Shown: one piece after another, positions 1 to 12,292 of the stretch
Layout of the letters: each line of letters starts with the position of its first letter
Numbering within the stretch: position 1 is the stretch's first letter
NCBI GenBank assembly: GCA_011799875.1
Contig: CM022298.1
Span: 260,207,757 to 260,271,756 of the forward strand
Direction: 5' to 3'
DNA length: 64,000 nt
DNA from: Thinopyrum elongatum
Lineage: Eukaryota; Streptophyta; Magnoliopsida; Poales; Poaceae
Position numbers and translations under genes: made by a program
The notes under the pieces: model-generated
What the model was told of the DNA's origin: nothing
The model's database searches: none
Seen by the model: only the letters and a program-made list of their open reading frames with translations

Positions 1-418
1 ATGATCCAAGTACGGAAAGTATGTTAGCTCATGCCTCTCCCTCATATAGAATTACAATAATGATTACCGATCTTGTTAACAATTGCCTTGGATAATTCCA
101 CAAACCGATCCATCATCATTCCACACTCGCTATTTGTAATATATTACAATATATTCTAACTTTATGTTAATAGCACCTATTTTTATATTCTAGCTCTCCG
201 ATATCATGCAAAGCTATCCTCTTCATACCCACAATGTAGTTTTATTTCTCGTTTCTAGATTGAAGCAAATGTTCAGCGTACGTAGAGTCGTATCAGTGGC
301 AGATAGGACTTGAGAGAACATTGATCTTACCTTTAGCTCCTTGTGGGTTCGACACTCCATACTTATCACCTCCACCTTTGGAAATTGCTACGATGATTCC
401 TTGCACTTGGGATTATCA
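1..418 (+). repeat. 5' LTR, 3'-terminal part only
   Basis: This matches 5093-5510 with few differences and ends in 'GGGATTATCA' immediately before the primer-binding region. The start of the LTR lies left of the window; by comparison with the 3' LTR about 1.1 kb is missing. Confidence 0.85.
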
Positions 419-428
419 AGCTCTTTTC

Positions 429-447
429 TGGCGCTGTTGCCGGGGAG
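429..447 (+). other. Primer-binding site (tRNA-Asp type)
   Basis: The sequence TGGCGCTGTTGCCGGGGAG starts 11 bases after the LTR end and resembles the complement of the 3' end of a tRNA-Asp, the primer class common in Triticeae Gypsy elements. It fixes the element as plus strand. Confidence 0.75.
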
Positions 448-1236
448 CAATAGCGTGGGGTTGATATTCTCGTGTGTGCTTGTTTGCTTTCTTCACTAAG
501 TAGATTTTGTTTTCTATTTTGTTTTTGTTTTCTTTAGTTGTGGGTGAAACAAACAATTTTTTTTAAAGAATGCAAAATACAAAAAAAAATCTTGCCTCTT
601 ATGCCTAAAAACTTTTTCAAAAACGAGAAGTGATTGGAAGGTTAGGCATTGGTGAAGTGAGGGTCGACCTTGAACACTTGTGTTCATGGTCATGGAAACA
701 ATGTAGAATTTTCCATGGAAGTTTCTCAAAACTAATTATCCCCTTGTATATATCCATTGTGTTATAAAAATAATGTGCCAAGATTTGGCTTTAGGATGAT
801 TAGATTGCTTGTTTGCTATGTGTGGTGCAAAAACAGAAACTTTGGCTGTAGTGCCTGAATTTACATTTTTTACTGGAACTTCAAAAGTTTCTGAAATTTT
901 TACACAGTACTTCTATGAATTTTTTTTATTTTGTCCTATTTTTTCAGAATTTTTGGAGTTACATAAGTATGGTAAATGTTCAGATTGCTACAGACTGTCC
1001 TGTTATTGACAGATTCTGTTTTCTATGTGTTGTTTCGGAGCGTATGAACCATTTGAAGTTGGAATACAGTAGATATGATGCTAATATGAAATTGGTATGA
1101 GTTTACAACATTACCTAAAGGTAGTGATTTGCCTTATTATACTAACGGATCTCACAAGGGTTTTTGTTAAGTTTTGTGTGGATGATCGAGGAGTTATCGA
1201 TATGAGAAGAATAAGGAGAAGCAAGAGTTCAAGATT

Positions 1237-1316
1237 GGGGATGCCCAAGGCACCCCAAGTAAATATTTCAGTGATACTCAAGCATCTAAGATTGGGGATG
1301 CCCTGGAAGGCATCCC
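1237..1316 (+). repeat. Paired GGGGATGCC hairpins, copy 1
   Basis: Two inverted repeats lie 57 bases apart. At 1237-1256 GGGGATGCC faces GGCACCCC. At 1294-1316 GGGATGCC and GGCATCCC form a perfect 8-bp stem with a 6-base loop. The same pair recurs at 2331-2411. Confidence 0.75.
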
Positions 1317-1452
1317 ATCTTTATTCTTCAACAATTATTGGTATACCTCGGTTTTTGTTTTGTTCACATGACATGCGTCTTTTGTGCTTTATTTTTTCTT
1401 ATTTTTTTCTTTTCCTTTATGCACCATGCTAGTATTAGTATTCCTTCATTTA

Positions 1453-1590
1453 TTTATAGAATGCTCTTTGTGCTTCACTTAAATCTTTTGAGTATGGCTT
1501 TATAGAATGCTCTTTGTGCTTCACTTAAATCTTTTGAGTTTGGCTTTATAGAATGCTTCGTGTGCTTCACTTATATATTTTGATCTTGGA
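1453..1590 (+). repeat. 46-bp tandem repeat, about three copies
   Basis: Units starting at 1453, 1499 and 1545 begin with 'TTTATAGAATGC' and contain 'TGTGCTTCACTTA'. The first two are almost identical and the third is diverged and partial. AT-rich and non-coding. Confidence 0.85.
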
Positions 1591-2330
1591 TATTGCTACA
1601 TCTATATTAATTGTAGAATTCTCTATGAACTTCACTTATATCTTTTAGAGTATGAATAAAATTATCATCAAAATTGGGCTTGGAAGAGTATCATTAAAAT
1701 ATCACTTCTTAGCTAAAAAGCTTTAAAAAAGTTCTTGTTTAGAGATAACCTAATCCCTACTGTTTTTGTATGTTCACATGATTAAGCTACTGTATTAATC
1801 ATGTTTTATAGCTTTTGTTTCAATAAAGTGCCAAGTAAAGCCTTTGGGATAGTGTGGTTGATAGTTGATTTGATTCTGTGCAAAAACAGAAACTTTTGCA
1901 TCGAGTAACAGAATTGTTAAAATTCACTGGAACGTGGAAAAATTCTGAATTTTTTAAAAAACTTTTATATAAAAAATTTCTACGTTGTCCTAATTGTTCA
2001 GAATTTTTGGAGTAACAGAAGTATGAGCATAATTCAGATCTTTATAGACTGTTCTGTTTTTGACAGATTCTGTTTTTGATGCATAGTTTACTTGTTTTCT
2101 AGTTTCTATGGCTTATATTGCTTAATATAAATTGTGGAAATTATAGAGTACAGTAGGCATTATGTGGAAACAATTATGAATATTTTCTTTTACACTATCC
2201 AAGTGAATGATTTGTTTTATCATACTAACCCATCTCACGAAGTTCCGTTAAGTTTTGTGTGATTGAAGTTTTGAAGTTTTGGGTGAGATATCGATATGAG
2301 AAGAATGAAGAGTGGCAAGAACCTAAGCTT

Positions 2331-2411
2331 GGGGATGCCCAAGGCACCCCATGGTAATATTCAAGGAAGACTCAAGCAACTAAGCTTGGGGATGCCCCGG
2401 AAGGCGTCCCC
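2331..2411 (+). repeat. Paired GGGGATGCC hairpins, copy 2
   Basis: Second copy of the pair at 1237-1316. The first stem is at 2331-2350. The second, at 2388-2411, has a C-to-T change in one arm (GGCGTCCCC) that is compatible with G-U pairing. Confidence 0.7.
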
Positions 2412-2559
2412 TCTTTCTTCTCCAAAACTATCGGTATACCTTACTTGGAGCTATATTTTTATTCGTCACATGATATGTGTTTTGCTTGGAGCGTATTTTC
2501 ATTTTACTAACTGTTTGAATAAAATCATTGGATCTGAAATCTTGAATTAGAGAGAGTCC

Positions 2560-3969
2560 TCACACGGCTATTTAACTATTTGACTACGCATTGATCTTCA
2601 CTTATATCTTTTTGGAGTAGTTTTGTCATTTACTCTCGTGCTTCACTTATATCCTATGAGTAAATAGTTGAATGAATTAAATATCATAAATCTGAAATTA
2701 TATATGTTTCATATGCTTATCCCATGGGGAGTAATGAATTCACATATAAGAAGTATAGGTGGTAAAATTCATTGAAAGTTAGCAAACTCAACATTGGTCG
2801 CTTGAAAAATTCATGAAAGAAGATTGAAGGAAGAGAGATTTCACATATAAATATACCATCTTGGACATCTTCTATGATTGTGAGCCCCATTAATTATTTT
2901 CAAACTTGAGCAAATTAGTTGAAGTTGGACAAGGAAGACAACATAATGAGTTATGTTTTGGTATATTTGTATAGAAGTTATATTTTTATGGATCCTCCAA
3001 CATGTGGTGCTTACTTAGGATCTTTTGCTAGCCAAAAATTCGTACTAAGTAGAGACACTACTTGTGCATCCAAAAGTCCTTAAACCCAGTTTCTTGCCAT
3101 GAGTGTCCACCATATCGACCAATGGATTGAATAAGATCCATCAAGTAAGTTGTCATCGGTGCAAAAAGTAATAAAAATTGCTCCTAAATATGTATGATCT
3201 TTTATTGTAAGGGAAAATAAGCGTTGTACGAACTTATGATGGTAAAGAAATAAAAGAAATAAAGGTTGCTATCACAAAGGGAAATACAATGTGACGTTCC
3301 CTTGCATTAAGGGTTTGCACATCCAAAATTAAAAGGCGCAGGACAACCTCTGCTTCCCTCTGCGAAGGGCCTATCTTTTACTTTCATGTATTTACTTTTA
3401 TGCAAGAGTCAATAGTATTCCTTCTTATCTCAACCTCAATTATTCTTTAGTTGGCAAGCATCATGTGGTGAGGAAAGATCCAATCATATATGGCCATTCA
3501 AATATATTTGATCATGAATTATTATTTTTGACAATTATCTATATGGTAAATAAGTTGGGAGGTGAAACATTAAAGCCCCTATCTTTCTCTGTGTTCGACG
3601 GATGCTATTTGTTCTAAAAATATGCTTTGAGTGTTAGCAATCATGGAAGACTATATGATAGTTGAGTATGTGGAATTTGCTAAATTAGAGCTCTTACATA
3701 GAACCTTCCTAAAAATAAGATGAATTGCAATTGTTTGGTGACTCGGAACATAGTTTATTAGTTTTCAAGAAACTTTATGGTCTATACTTTAACATGTGAA
3801 TAGCTTGTTACTTGATCATGAGAAGTTTTATGAGATGAGCTACTGTTTATGATATATAATGATGCTAGAAAAAGTGTTTAGAACTATCATTGATTAAACT
3901 TATGCACTATGCTAGCATTCACACTTCATAAATTATTTCTTTTATCATTTACCTACTCCAGGACGAGCA
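2560..3969 (+). other. Non-coding AT-rich 3' interior of the plus-strand element
   Basis: No ORF longer than background is present. Short stretches match the minus-strand interior at 7816-9160 (for example the 'GTAGAGACACTACTTGTGCATCC' region near 3050 against 8730-8760), showing that both elements share a 3' untranslated region design. Confidence 0.6.
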
Positions 3970-3989
3970 GGAATTAAGCTTGGGGATGC
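3970..3989 (+). other. Polypurine tract
   Basis: A purine-rich run ending in 'AAGCTTGGGGATGC' lies directly before the 3' LTR start (TGATATG). Its inverse appears at 5705-5724 next to the opposite-strand LTR fragment. Confidence 0.7.
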
Positions 3990-5510
3990 TGATATGTCTC
4001 CAACGTATCTATAATTTATGAAGTATTCATGCCATGTTTATAACAATTTTATATGGTTTTGGTATGATTTGATTAGAACTAACCCGGACTCACGCTGTTT
4101 TCAGTAGAACTACCATGGTGTCATTTTTTGTGCAGAAATGAAAGTTCTTGGAATGGGCTGAAAGTTATGGTGATTTTTTATAGACCAAAAGAGACCCCCG
4201 AAGCACCAGAGCTAGGCCAGGAAGTGACCGAGGAGGGTACAATCCTAGGGGGTCGCCCTACCCCCCCAGGAAGGGTGCTCCCGGCTTGTGGGCCCCTCGG
4301 GCACCCCCTTGACGTGAGACCGATGCCAAAAATTCTTATAAATACCCAAACCTCTGAAAATAACCCTAGATCAGAAGTTCCGTGAACGCAAGCCTCTGTA
4401 GCCACGAAAAATCAATCTAGGCCCTCTCTGGCACCCAGCCGGAGGGGGGCATCATCACGGGAGGCCGTGGAGGAGGAAGCCGGAGGGGGCCATCATCACC
4501 ATGCATGGAGACCAAGGACAAGAGTTAGAACCTCTCCCATCTAGGGGGGAGGCCATGGAGGAGGAAGTACAAAGGGGAGACTCTCTACCCTCTCTCTCGA
4601 TGGTGCCGGAGTGCCTCCGGGGGAACCATCGCTGTGGTGATCGTCTTCATGATCATCACCTTCTTCATCACGTTTGTCATCTCTTTTAAGCGGTCCACTC
4701 TCCCGCACCCCGCTGTAATCCCCTACTTGAACATGGTGCTTTATGCCACATATTATGATCCAATGATGTGTTGCCATCCTATGATGTTTTGAGTAGATTT
4801 CTTTTGTCTTTTGGGTTGATTGATGATCTAGATTGGTTTGAGTTGTATGCTTTATTTTGGTGCTCTCCTATGGTGCCTTCCATGCCGCGCACATGTGAGG
4901 GATTCCGCTGTAGGGTGTTGCAATACATTCATGATTCGCTTATAGTGGGTTGCTAGAGTGACAGAAGCTTAAACCCGAGTAAGGGGGTTGTTGCATATGG
5001 GAGTAAAGAGGACTTGATATTTAATGCTATGGTTGGGTTTACCTTAACGATATCTAGTAGTTGCAGATGCTTGCTAGAGGTCCAATCATAAGTTCATATG
5101 ATCCAAGTACAGAAAGTATGTTAGCCCATGCCTCTCCCTCATATAGAATTACAATAATGATTACCGATCTTGTTAACAATTGCCTAGGACAATTCCGCAC
5201 ACTGATCCATCATTATTCCACACTCTCTATCTGTAATATATTATAATATATTCTAACTTTGTGTTAACATCACCTATTTTTATATTTTAGCTCTCTGATA
5301 TCATGCAAAGCTATCCTCTTCATAATGTAGTTTTATTTCTCGTTTCTAGATGGAAGCAAATGTTCGGCGTACGTAGAGTCGTATCAGTGGCAGATAGGAC
5401 TTGAGAGAATATTGATCTTACCTTTAGCTCCTTGTGGGTTTGACACTCCATACTTATCACTTCCTCCTTTGGAAATTGCTATGATGATTCCTTGCACTTG
5501 GGGATTATCA
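3990..5510 (+). repeat. 3' LTR of the plus-strand element
   Basis: The repeat is 1521 bp, begins TGATATGTCTCC and ends GGGGATTATCA, so it has TG...CA ends. Its last 418 bp match the window start. It ends exactly where the inverted LTR fragment of the host element begins. Confidence 0.85.
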
Positions 5511-6300
5511 GTCGCGTTTGGACTTCGTTTGGTAGGGGTTTTCTGGAAAAAACAAAAAACATGTAGAAAACAACAACTGGCACTGGGCACTAGGTTAATA
5601 TGTTAGTCCCTGAAAATAATATAAAAGTGCACCAAAACCATAAAAAATTATTGTAAACATGGCATGAATACTTCATAAATTATAGATACATTGGAGACGT
5701 ATCAACATCCCCAAGCTTAATTCCTGCTCGTCCTCAAGTAGGTAAATGATAAAAGAAATAATGTATGAAGTGTGAATGCTAGCATAGTGCATAAGTTTGA
5801 TCAATGATAATTTCAATCACTTTTTCTAGCATCATAAACAACACCTCTTTCTCATAAAACTTATTATGATAAAATAGCAATCAATTCACACATTATGGTT
5901 TAAACAACGCACTCTGTTGGAACTTAACAACCTATGTTACAAATCATATTATTTTTGGAAAACTATAAATAAGAGATCCACATACTCAATTATCATATAG
6001 TCTTCTATGATTGCTAGTACTCAGAGCATATTTTTAGAAAAAACAACATCCACCAAACAGAGAGTAAGCTAGGGGCTTAATGTTTTGCCTCCCAACATAC
6101 TTATCATAGAGATAATTGTCAACAATAATAATTCATAATCAAATATATTTGACTGGATATATGTGTCTGGATCTTTGGCCACCACATGATGCTTGCCAAG
6201 TGGAGAATAATTGAGCTTGGAATAAGAAGTTGACTCAACATGAAAAATAAATATATAGGCCCTTCGAAGAGGGAAGCATGGATTTGCTAATGTGCCATAG
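5511..6300 (-). mobile_element. Fragment of a related LTR retrotransposon on the minus strand
   Basis: Bases 5511-5704 are the reverse complement of the first ~195 bases of an LTR like the one at 3990. The sequence then continues with the inverted polypurine tract and interior (5705-6300), mirroring 3390-3989. The plus-strand element is inserted in this LTR, so the remainder of the LTR should lie left of the window. The interior is then interrupted by the Athila-like element at 6301. Confidence 0.75.
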
Positions 6301-7815
6301 TGATGACCCACAAGTATAGGGGATCAATCATAGTCCTTTCTATAAGTAAGAGTGTTGAACCCAACGAGGAGCAGAAGGAAATGACAAGTGGTTTTCAGCA
6401 AGGTATTTTCTTCAAGTACTGAAAGTAGCAGTGATAGATAGTTTTGTAGCAAGATATATAATTCATAACAAGTGACAAGTAGCAATAGTAAAAAAGGTGC
6501 AGAAAGGTAGCCCAATCCTTTTTATAGAAAAGGACATATAGAAATGTTCTCTTATAGTAAGCAAAGTGTTCTCGAGGACACATGGGAATTTCATCTAGTC
6601 AGTTTCATCATGTTTATTTGATTCGCGTTCACTACTTTGATAATTTGATATTTGGGTGGACCGGTGCTTGGGTGCTGTTCTTACTTGAAAGAACCTCCCA
6701 CTTATGATTACCTCCTCTCGCAAGCATCCACAACTATGAAAGAAGAATTAAGATAAATCTAACCATAGCATGAAACATACGGATCCAAATCAGCCCCTTA
6801 CAGAATAACACATAAACTAGGGTTTAAGCTTCTATCACTCTAGCAACCCATCATCTAATTACTACTCCACAATGCATTCCCTTAGGCCCAAGTATGGTGA
6901 AGTGTCATGTAGTCGACGTTCACATGACACCACTAAAGGAAGCAACAGCATACATATCATCGAAATATCGAACGAATACCAAATTCACATGATTACTTAT
7001 AACAAGACTTCTCCCATGTCCTCAAGAACAAAAGTAACTACTCACAAATCATGCTCATGTTCAAGATCAGAGGGGTATTTAATATCATTAAGGATCTGAA
7101 CATATAATCTTCCACCAAACAAACCAACTAGCATCAAGTATAAGGTGTAATCAACAGTACTAGCAACCCACATGTACCAATCCGAGGTTTTGGGACAAAG
7201 ATTGTATACAAGTGATGAACTAGGGTTTGAGATGAGATGGTGCTGGTGAAGATGTTGATGAAGATTGGTCCTCCCATAATGAGAGAATAGTTGGTGATGA
7301 TGATGGCTTCGATTTCCCCTCCCGGAGGGAAGTGTCCCCGGCAGAATCGCTTCGCCGGAGAGCAGAAGTGCTCCTGCCCAGGTTCCGCCTCGAGACGGTG
7401 ACGCTTCGTCCCAAAAGTCCTCTCTTCATTTTTTTATGTCAAAACAATTCATATAGAAGAAGATGGGGGCTGGAGGCCTGCCAGTGGCCCCACAAGGCAC
7501 TAGGGCACGCCCAGGGGGCGTCCTGCTATCTTGTGGGCAGCTAGTGGGTCCCCTTTGGTACTTCTTTGCTCCAATATTTTTTGTATATTCCATAAAAATT
7601 CTCCATGAAATTTCAGCTCATTTGGAGTTCTACAGAATAGGTATCTATAATGTAGCTTTTCCAGGTCCAGAATTCTAGCTGCCGGCAATCTCCCTCCTCA
7701 TGTAAATCTTGCAAATTAAGAGAGAAAAGGCATTAGAATTGCATCACAAAGTATTATAATGATAAAAAACATTGTAAATATTAGTAGGAAAACATGATGC
7801 AAAATGGACGTATCA
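6301..7815 (-). repeat. 3' LTR of the Athila-like Gypsy element
   Basis: Read on the minus strand it starts TGATACGTCCATTTTGC and ends TGTGGGTCATCA. It matches the interrupted LTR at 23531-24925 plus 32244-32360. Small ORFs inside are chance. Confidence 0.87.
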
Positions 7816-7840
7816 ACTCCCCAAGCTTAGACATCGCTTG
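7816..7840 (-). other. Polypurine tract next to the 3' LTR
   Basis: On the minus strand the sequence reads 'GATGTCTAAGCTTGGGGAGT' directly before the LTR start, the expected site for plus-strand priming. Confidence 0.65.
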
Positions 7841-9168
7841 TCCTCAAGCGAAAGCCGAACTCGATAATCATGACCACATGTTTAGAGAGAGAGGTGTCGA
7901 TAAAAACAAAATATGGACATAGTGGCATCATGATCATTATAATAGCAGCAATATATCAACATAAAAATTCTCATGATCAAGTAACAATCCATCACAATTT
8001 CAAATTATAAAACATAAACTTTCTTGAAAACTAACAAACTATGTTCTTAGTCAATGAAACAATCATAATTCATCATATTCAAAGGAAGAATCTTATAAAA
8101 GAGCTTTTTGTTTAGCAAGTCCTCATACTCAACTATAATTTAATCTTCTATGATTGCTGACACTCACGACATATATATGGAGCAAAAGTTTTAGTTAGAC
8201 ACATAGAAAGATATGGGCTTATAGTTTCGCCTGCTAACTCATTTACCTCAAGGGTAATGTCAACAAAAACAATTCATGATCACTCATATCCAACTGGATA
8301 TATGTTCCTAGATGTTTCCCCACCACATGATGCTTGCAAAGAGAAAAATTAAAAAGGAATAGAGAAGAACACTATTGACTCTTGCATCAAAAGTAAATAC
8401 AGAAAAGTAAAAGATAGGCCCTTCGCAGAGGGAAGCAGAGGTTGTCATGCACTTTTTATTTTTTGGATGTGCAAGCTCTTAATGTAAAGGAACGTCATTT
8501 TATATTTCCCCTTATGATAGCAACCTTTATTATGCAGTCTGTCGCTTTTATTTATTCACCATCATAAGATCGTACAAAGCTTGTTTTCCCTTACAATAAA
8601 ACATCATACATATTTAGAAGCATTTTTATTGTCTTTTGCACCGATGACAACTTACTTGAAGGATCTTATTCAATCCATAGGTAGATATTGTGGACTCTCA
8701 TGACATGAAACTGGTTTCAGGGGTTTTGGATGCACAAGTAGTATCTCTACTTAGTGCGGATTTTTGGCTAGCAAAGATATTGAGCAAGCACCACATGTTG
8801 GAGGATCCATGACAATATAACTTATATGTAAATATAAGCAAACATAACTCATTATGCTGTCTTCCTTGTCCAACGTCAACTAATTGACATATAATATTTA
8901 ATGGGGGCTCACAATCATAAAAGATGTCCAAGATAGTATATTTATATGTGAATCCTCTCTTCCTTTACTAATGTTTCGTGAATTGCATCATTGACCAATA
9001 CTATGTTTGCTAACTCCCAACAAATTTTATCGAGTATACTTTTCTTTTATGTAAAGTCATTACTTTCCATGGGATTAGCATATTATCTTATCATTATTTC
9101 ATTGCTAAGATTGAAACATAAAAGTAGAGAAGCAAACTCAAACTAAATCATACTAAACTTTTATTCTT
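7841..9168 (-). other. Non-coding 3' interior of the Athila-like element
   Basis: AT-rich sequence without a supported ORF. It shares short blocks with the interior of the element at 1-5510. I see no further structure. Confidence 0.55.
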
Positions 9169-9835
9169 CTAAATCATGAAATAACTAAGGATCGAACTAA
9201 GATAGATAAAGATGGTAAAAGTGATGGTGGTACGATACCGGGGCACCTCCGCCAAGCTTGGCACAAGCCAAGGGTTGTGCCCATACCTGTGTACCCAAGT
9301 GTCTTTCTTCGGTGATGGTGGTGATGATGTGATGGGCTCATCCTCTAGGATGTTCATGAGGATCTCCCTCAAACTCTAAATTTCTCGGAGCACGTGACGG
9401 ATTTCCTCAGCATTCTTTTGCAACTCGGCCATAATATGCTTATTCTCCAGGCCCCACGAGTTCGTTCCTGCATCACTTTCTCTTGGACGAGATATGTCTC
9501 AATTGGAAGGTATGTGCATACAAGGAGTGTTTGCAACCCCATAATTGTGAACCAAATTGTGAAAGTTGTTTTGATGTAACCTGTGTAAGAGCCTCTTAGG
9601 GGGAAGCCTTTCTTGTACCTCTTGGTTCCCTTGGTTGTTCATCGTCCTCATGGCTTGATGGGGGTTTGGAGTAGTGGAGATACTAGCCAGAGGGCCCTCT
9701 CCGAAGCCGGAGGGTGACCCCAAGTGAGTCTCCTTCATATTCTTCCATGGTGACCTCCTCGGTTCCCTCTCTTCTTAGATCCATCTGCAGCAACCAAGCA
9801 TCGCCCTCTATGTTGTTGGAGGAAGAAGAAGACAT
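9169..9835 (-). pseudogene. Broken ORF in the env position of the Athila-like element
   Basis: Downstream of pol, an ATG at 9835 opens a serine-rich start (MSSSSSNNIEGDAW) that runs 50 codons to a TAG. A second minus-strand frame (9738 down to 9169) continues with two stops. It includes a possible coiled-coil stretch (about 9430-9370) and ends in a hydrophobic segment near 9190 that could be a membrane anchor. Athila-lineage elements often carry an extra ORF between pol and the 3' LTR, sometimes called env-like. I do not recognise an envelope domain, so only the position and a weak C-terminal hydrophobic run suggest that role. Confidence 0.45.
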
Positions 9836-9922
9836 GAAGCCTAGTCTTGGAAATTTGACAGAAAACAGCAGAAAACAAGAACAGGGGAGAATCTTGCGAT
9901 ACGGTGGTCAACACATCCGGGA

Positions 9923-9942
9923 GTATATATATATATATATAA
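9923..9942. repeat. (AT)n microsatellite
   Basis: About ten uninterrupted TA units inside the Athila-like interior, upstream of the env-position ORF. Confidence 0.9.
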
Positions 9943-10149
9943 TTTTTATCTTGTGAAGCAAGTATTCCAGAAGAAAATGGAGTCGGGAAGGCACAAGAGG
10001 GGCTCACAAGGACCGGGGCACGCCCTGGTACCTTGTAACCTCCTCGTGGGTCCCCTCGGTTGTTTCTTATTTTTGTATTTTTTTCTAATATTCCGAAATG
10101 GACATAAATAAATTTTATGGAATTTTTAGAGTTAATTTACTTACCGTAT

Positions 10150-11306
10150 CACATGCCTACTCATTTTCAGGTTTCTAGAGTACTCCGAAAGGTCTCCCCT
10201 ATGTCTTCCTCCGGTGTCATGGTTTGAACAATGTTAGTCTCAACATTAATAGGTGTACCAGAGATATAATGTTTAATTCTTTGTCCATTGACCACCCTCT
10301 CGGGTTAGTGCCCTCGACATTATTGATCTTGATAGCTCCGGAGTGATAAACTTCTTCGATGATATACGGTCCTTCCCATTTAGAGAGAATTTTCCTGCAA
10401 AGAATCTGAAATGAGAGTTGTAAGCTCACCTACTTTGAATTCCCACTTTTGAATTCTTTTGTCATGCCATCCTTTAACTTTTTCTTTAAACAACTTAGCA
10501 TTTTCATAGGCTTGGGTTCTCCATTCATCTAGAGAGCTAATATCAAATAACCTCTTTTCACCGCCAAGTTTGAAATCATAATTAAGTTCCTTAATTGCCC
10601 AATATGCCTTTTGTTCTAATTCAAGAGGTAAATGACATGCTTTTCCATAAACCATTTTATACGGAGACATACCCATAGGATTCTTATAAGCAGTTCTATA
10701 AGCCCATAGTGCATCATCAAGTTTCTTAGACCAATTCTTTCTAGATCTATTAACGGTCTTTTGCAAAATTAATTTGATTTCTATATTACTCAATTCAACT
10801 TGACCACTAGACTGAGGATGATAAGGAGATGCAATTCTATGGTTAACATCATATTTAGCAAGAAGTTTACGGAAATCACCATGAATAAAATGTGAACCAC
10901 CATCAGTCATTAAATATCTAGGGATCCAAACCTCAGAAAAAATAACTTTTTAAAGCATTTTAATAGAAGTTTTGTGATCAGCACTACTAGTTGGAATAGC
11001 TTCTACCCACTTAGTAACATAATCAACATCAACTTGAATATGTGTATACCCATCAGAGGAATGAAAGGGTCCCAAGTAATCAAATCCCCAAACATCAAAT
11101 GGTTTAATAACAAGTGAGTAATTCATAGGCATTTCCTGATGTCTAGCAATGTTACCAATTCTTTGACATTCATCATAAGAGAGGACAAACATACGTGCAT
11201 CCTTAAAAAGAGTAGGCCAATAAAAACCAGACTGTAGTACCTTATGTGTTGTTCTGTCTCCAGCATGGTGTCCTCCATACGCCTCGGAGTGACATTTCCG
11301 TAACAT
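10150..11306 (-). pseudogene. Integrase region of Gypsy pol (Athila-like), broken
   Basis: The frame starting at 11306 shows the zinc-binding half (an HxxGDRTTHK motif, then CxR...) and the first catalytic aspartate in WGFDYLGPF. After an in-frame stop at 10950-10952 the same frame continues with a core segment carrying HPQSSGQVE and the LEQKAYWA block, ending at 10380. A frameshift then leads to the pol C-terminus, with KWEGPYIIEEVYHSGAIKI at about 10385-10320. The role would be integration of the cDNA copy. In the first half the zinc finger has Y-D-E-C where two cysteines are expected, another sign of decay. Confidence 0.85.
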
Positions 11307-11353
11307 TTTTTCCTATTCATGCTCAGGTACACAATGTCTAATAACACTACTCC

Positions 11354-12047
11354 TTATTTATATAGATGTGGGTCATCCCAAAAGTAATGTCTGAGATCAA
11401 AGAAGAACATTTTCTTTTGTTGGTATGTGAAACTAGGTGGTATATATTTAGCAACAATGTAATTAAAATAGCCTGCATACCAAGGGGTATTACGAGAAGC
11501 ATTTATAACAGCTAATTGTTCATCAGGAAAACTATCATCAATAGGCAGTGGGTCATCAAGAACATTTTCCATTCTAGACAAATTATCCAAATTATCAGCT
11601 ACGGGATTCTCAGCTCCCTTCCTATCAATAATATTCAAGTCAAATTCTTGTAGCAAAAGGACCCACCTAATCAACCTAGGTTTAGCATCTTTCCATAAGA
11701 TATTTAATAGCAGCATGATCGGTGTGAACAATTACTTTAGAATCAACAATGTAAGATCTTAATTTATCACATGCAAACACAAGTGCTAAAAATTCTTTCT
11801 TAGTAGTAGCTTAATTTCTTTGAGCGTTGTCTAGAGTTTTACTAGCATAATGGATAACATTTAATTTCTTATCAACTCTTTGTCCTATAACATCACCAAC
11901 AACATAATCACTAGCATCACACATAATTGCAAATGGTAGTTTCCAATTAGGTGGTTGAACAATTGGTGTAGAGATTAAGGCTTTCTTAAGTATTTGAAAG
12001 GCTTCTACACAATCATCATAAAAAACAAATGGAACATATTTTTGCAA
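11354..12047 (-). pseudogene. RNase H region of Gypsy pol, broken by frameshifts
   Basis: From 12047 the minus strand encodes FAIMCDASDYVVGDVIGQR, the N-terminal RNase H block with its first aspartate, then HYASKTLDNAQ and a stop at 11811. A shifted frame from 11731 gives [18 protein letters not shown] and the [12 protein letters not shown] block, ending at 11354. This is the tether plus RNase H module that follows reverse transcriptase in Gypsy elements. At least two frame changes and one stop separate the pieces. Confidence 0.83.
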
Positions 12048-12292
12048 AAGATTAGTAAGAGGCCTAGAAATTTTTGAGAAGTCTTTAATAAATCTTCAAT
12101 AAAAACAGAATGACCAAGGAAGCTTCATATACCTTTGATATCTTTAGGACATGTCATTTTCTCAATTGCATCAACTTTAGCTTTATCTTCTTCAATACCT
12201 CATTCAGGAATTTTATGCCCAAGCACTATACCTTCATTCTCCATAAAGTGGCACTTCTCCCAATTCAAGACAAGATTAGTTTCTTCACATCT

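Larger units (their letters stand above)
825..2435 (+). repeat. Two tandem copies of a ~1.05-1.1 kb internal module
   Basis: The phrase 'GTGCAAAAACAGAAAC' occurs near 825 and 1879. The paired hairpin sequences occur at 1237/1294 and again at 2331/2388, exactly 1094 bases later. Between them 'CAGAATTTTTGGAGT' and 'ACAGATTCTGTTTT' are also repeated. This non-coding module upstream of the 3' LTR was duplicated within the element and has since diverged by point changes and indels. Confidence 0.8.
1..5510 (+). mobile_element. Gypsy-like LTR retrotransposon without gag-pol, left end outside window
   Basis: Positions 1-418 and 5093-5510 are near-identical direct copies, so they are the end of the 5' LTR and the matching end of the 3' LTR. 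A primer-binding site follows the first LTR and a purine-rich 'TTAAGCTTGGGGATGC' tract precedes the second. The roughly 3.6-kb interior has no recognisable gag, protease, reverse transcriptase or integrase; it holds duplicated AT-rich modules and hairpins. Its 3' part resembles the 3' interior of the Athila-like element at 7816-9160, so it looks like a non-autonomous relative moved in trans (inference). It lies in the LTR of an opposite-strand relative. I cannot fix the TREP family name. Confidence 0.82.

Noticed and set aside
7220..7680. Several 60-75 codon ORFs in the Gypsy LTR (also 24445-24905)
   Set aside because: They lie inside LTR sequence, are not conserved in frame between the two LTR copies, and lack start context or motifs.
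9169..9835. Calling the env-position ORF a true envelope gene
   Set aside because: Only position and a weak hydrophobic C-terminus support it; no signal peptide, fusion or glycosylation pattern could be recognised, and the frame is broken.
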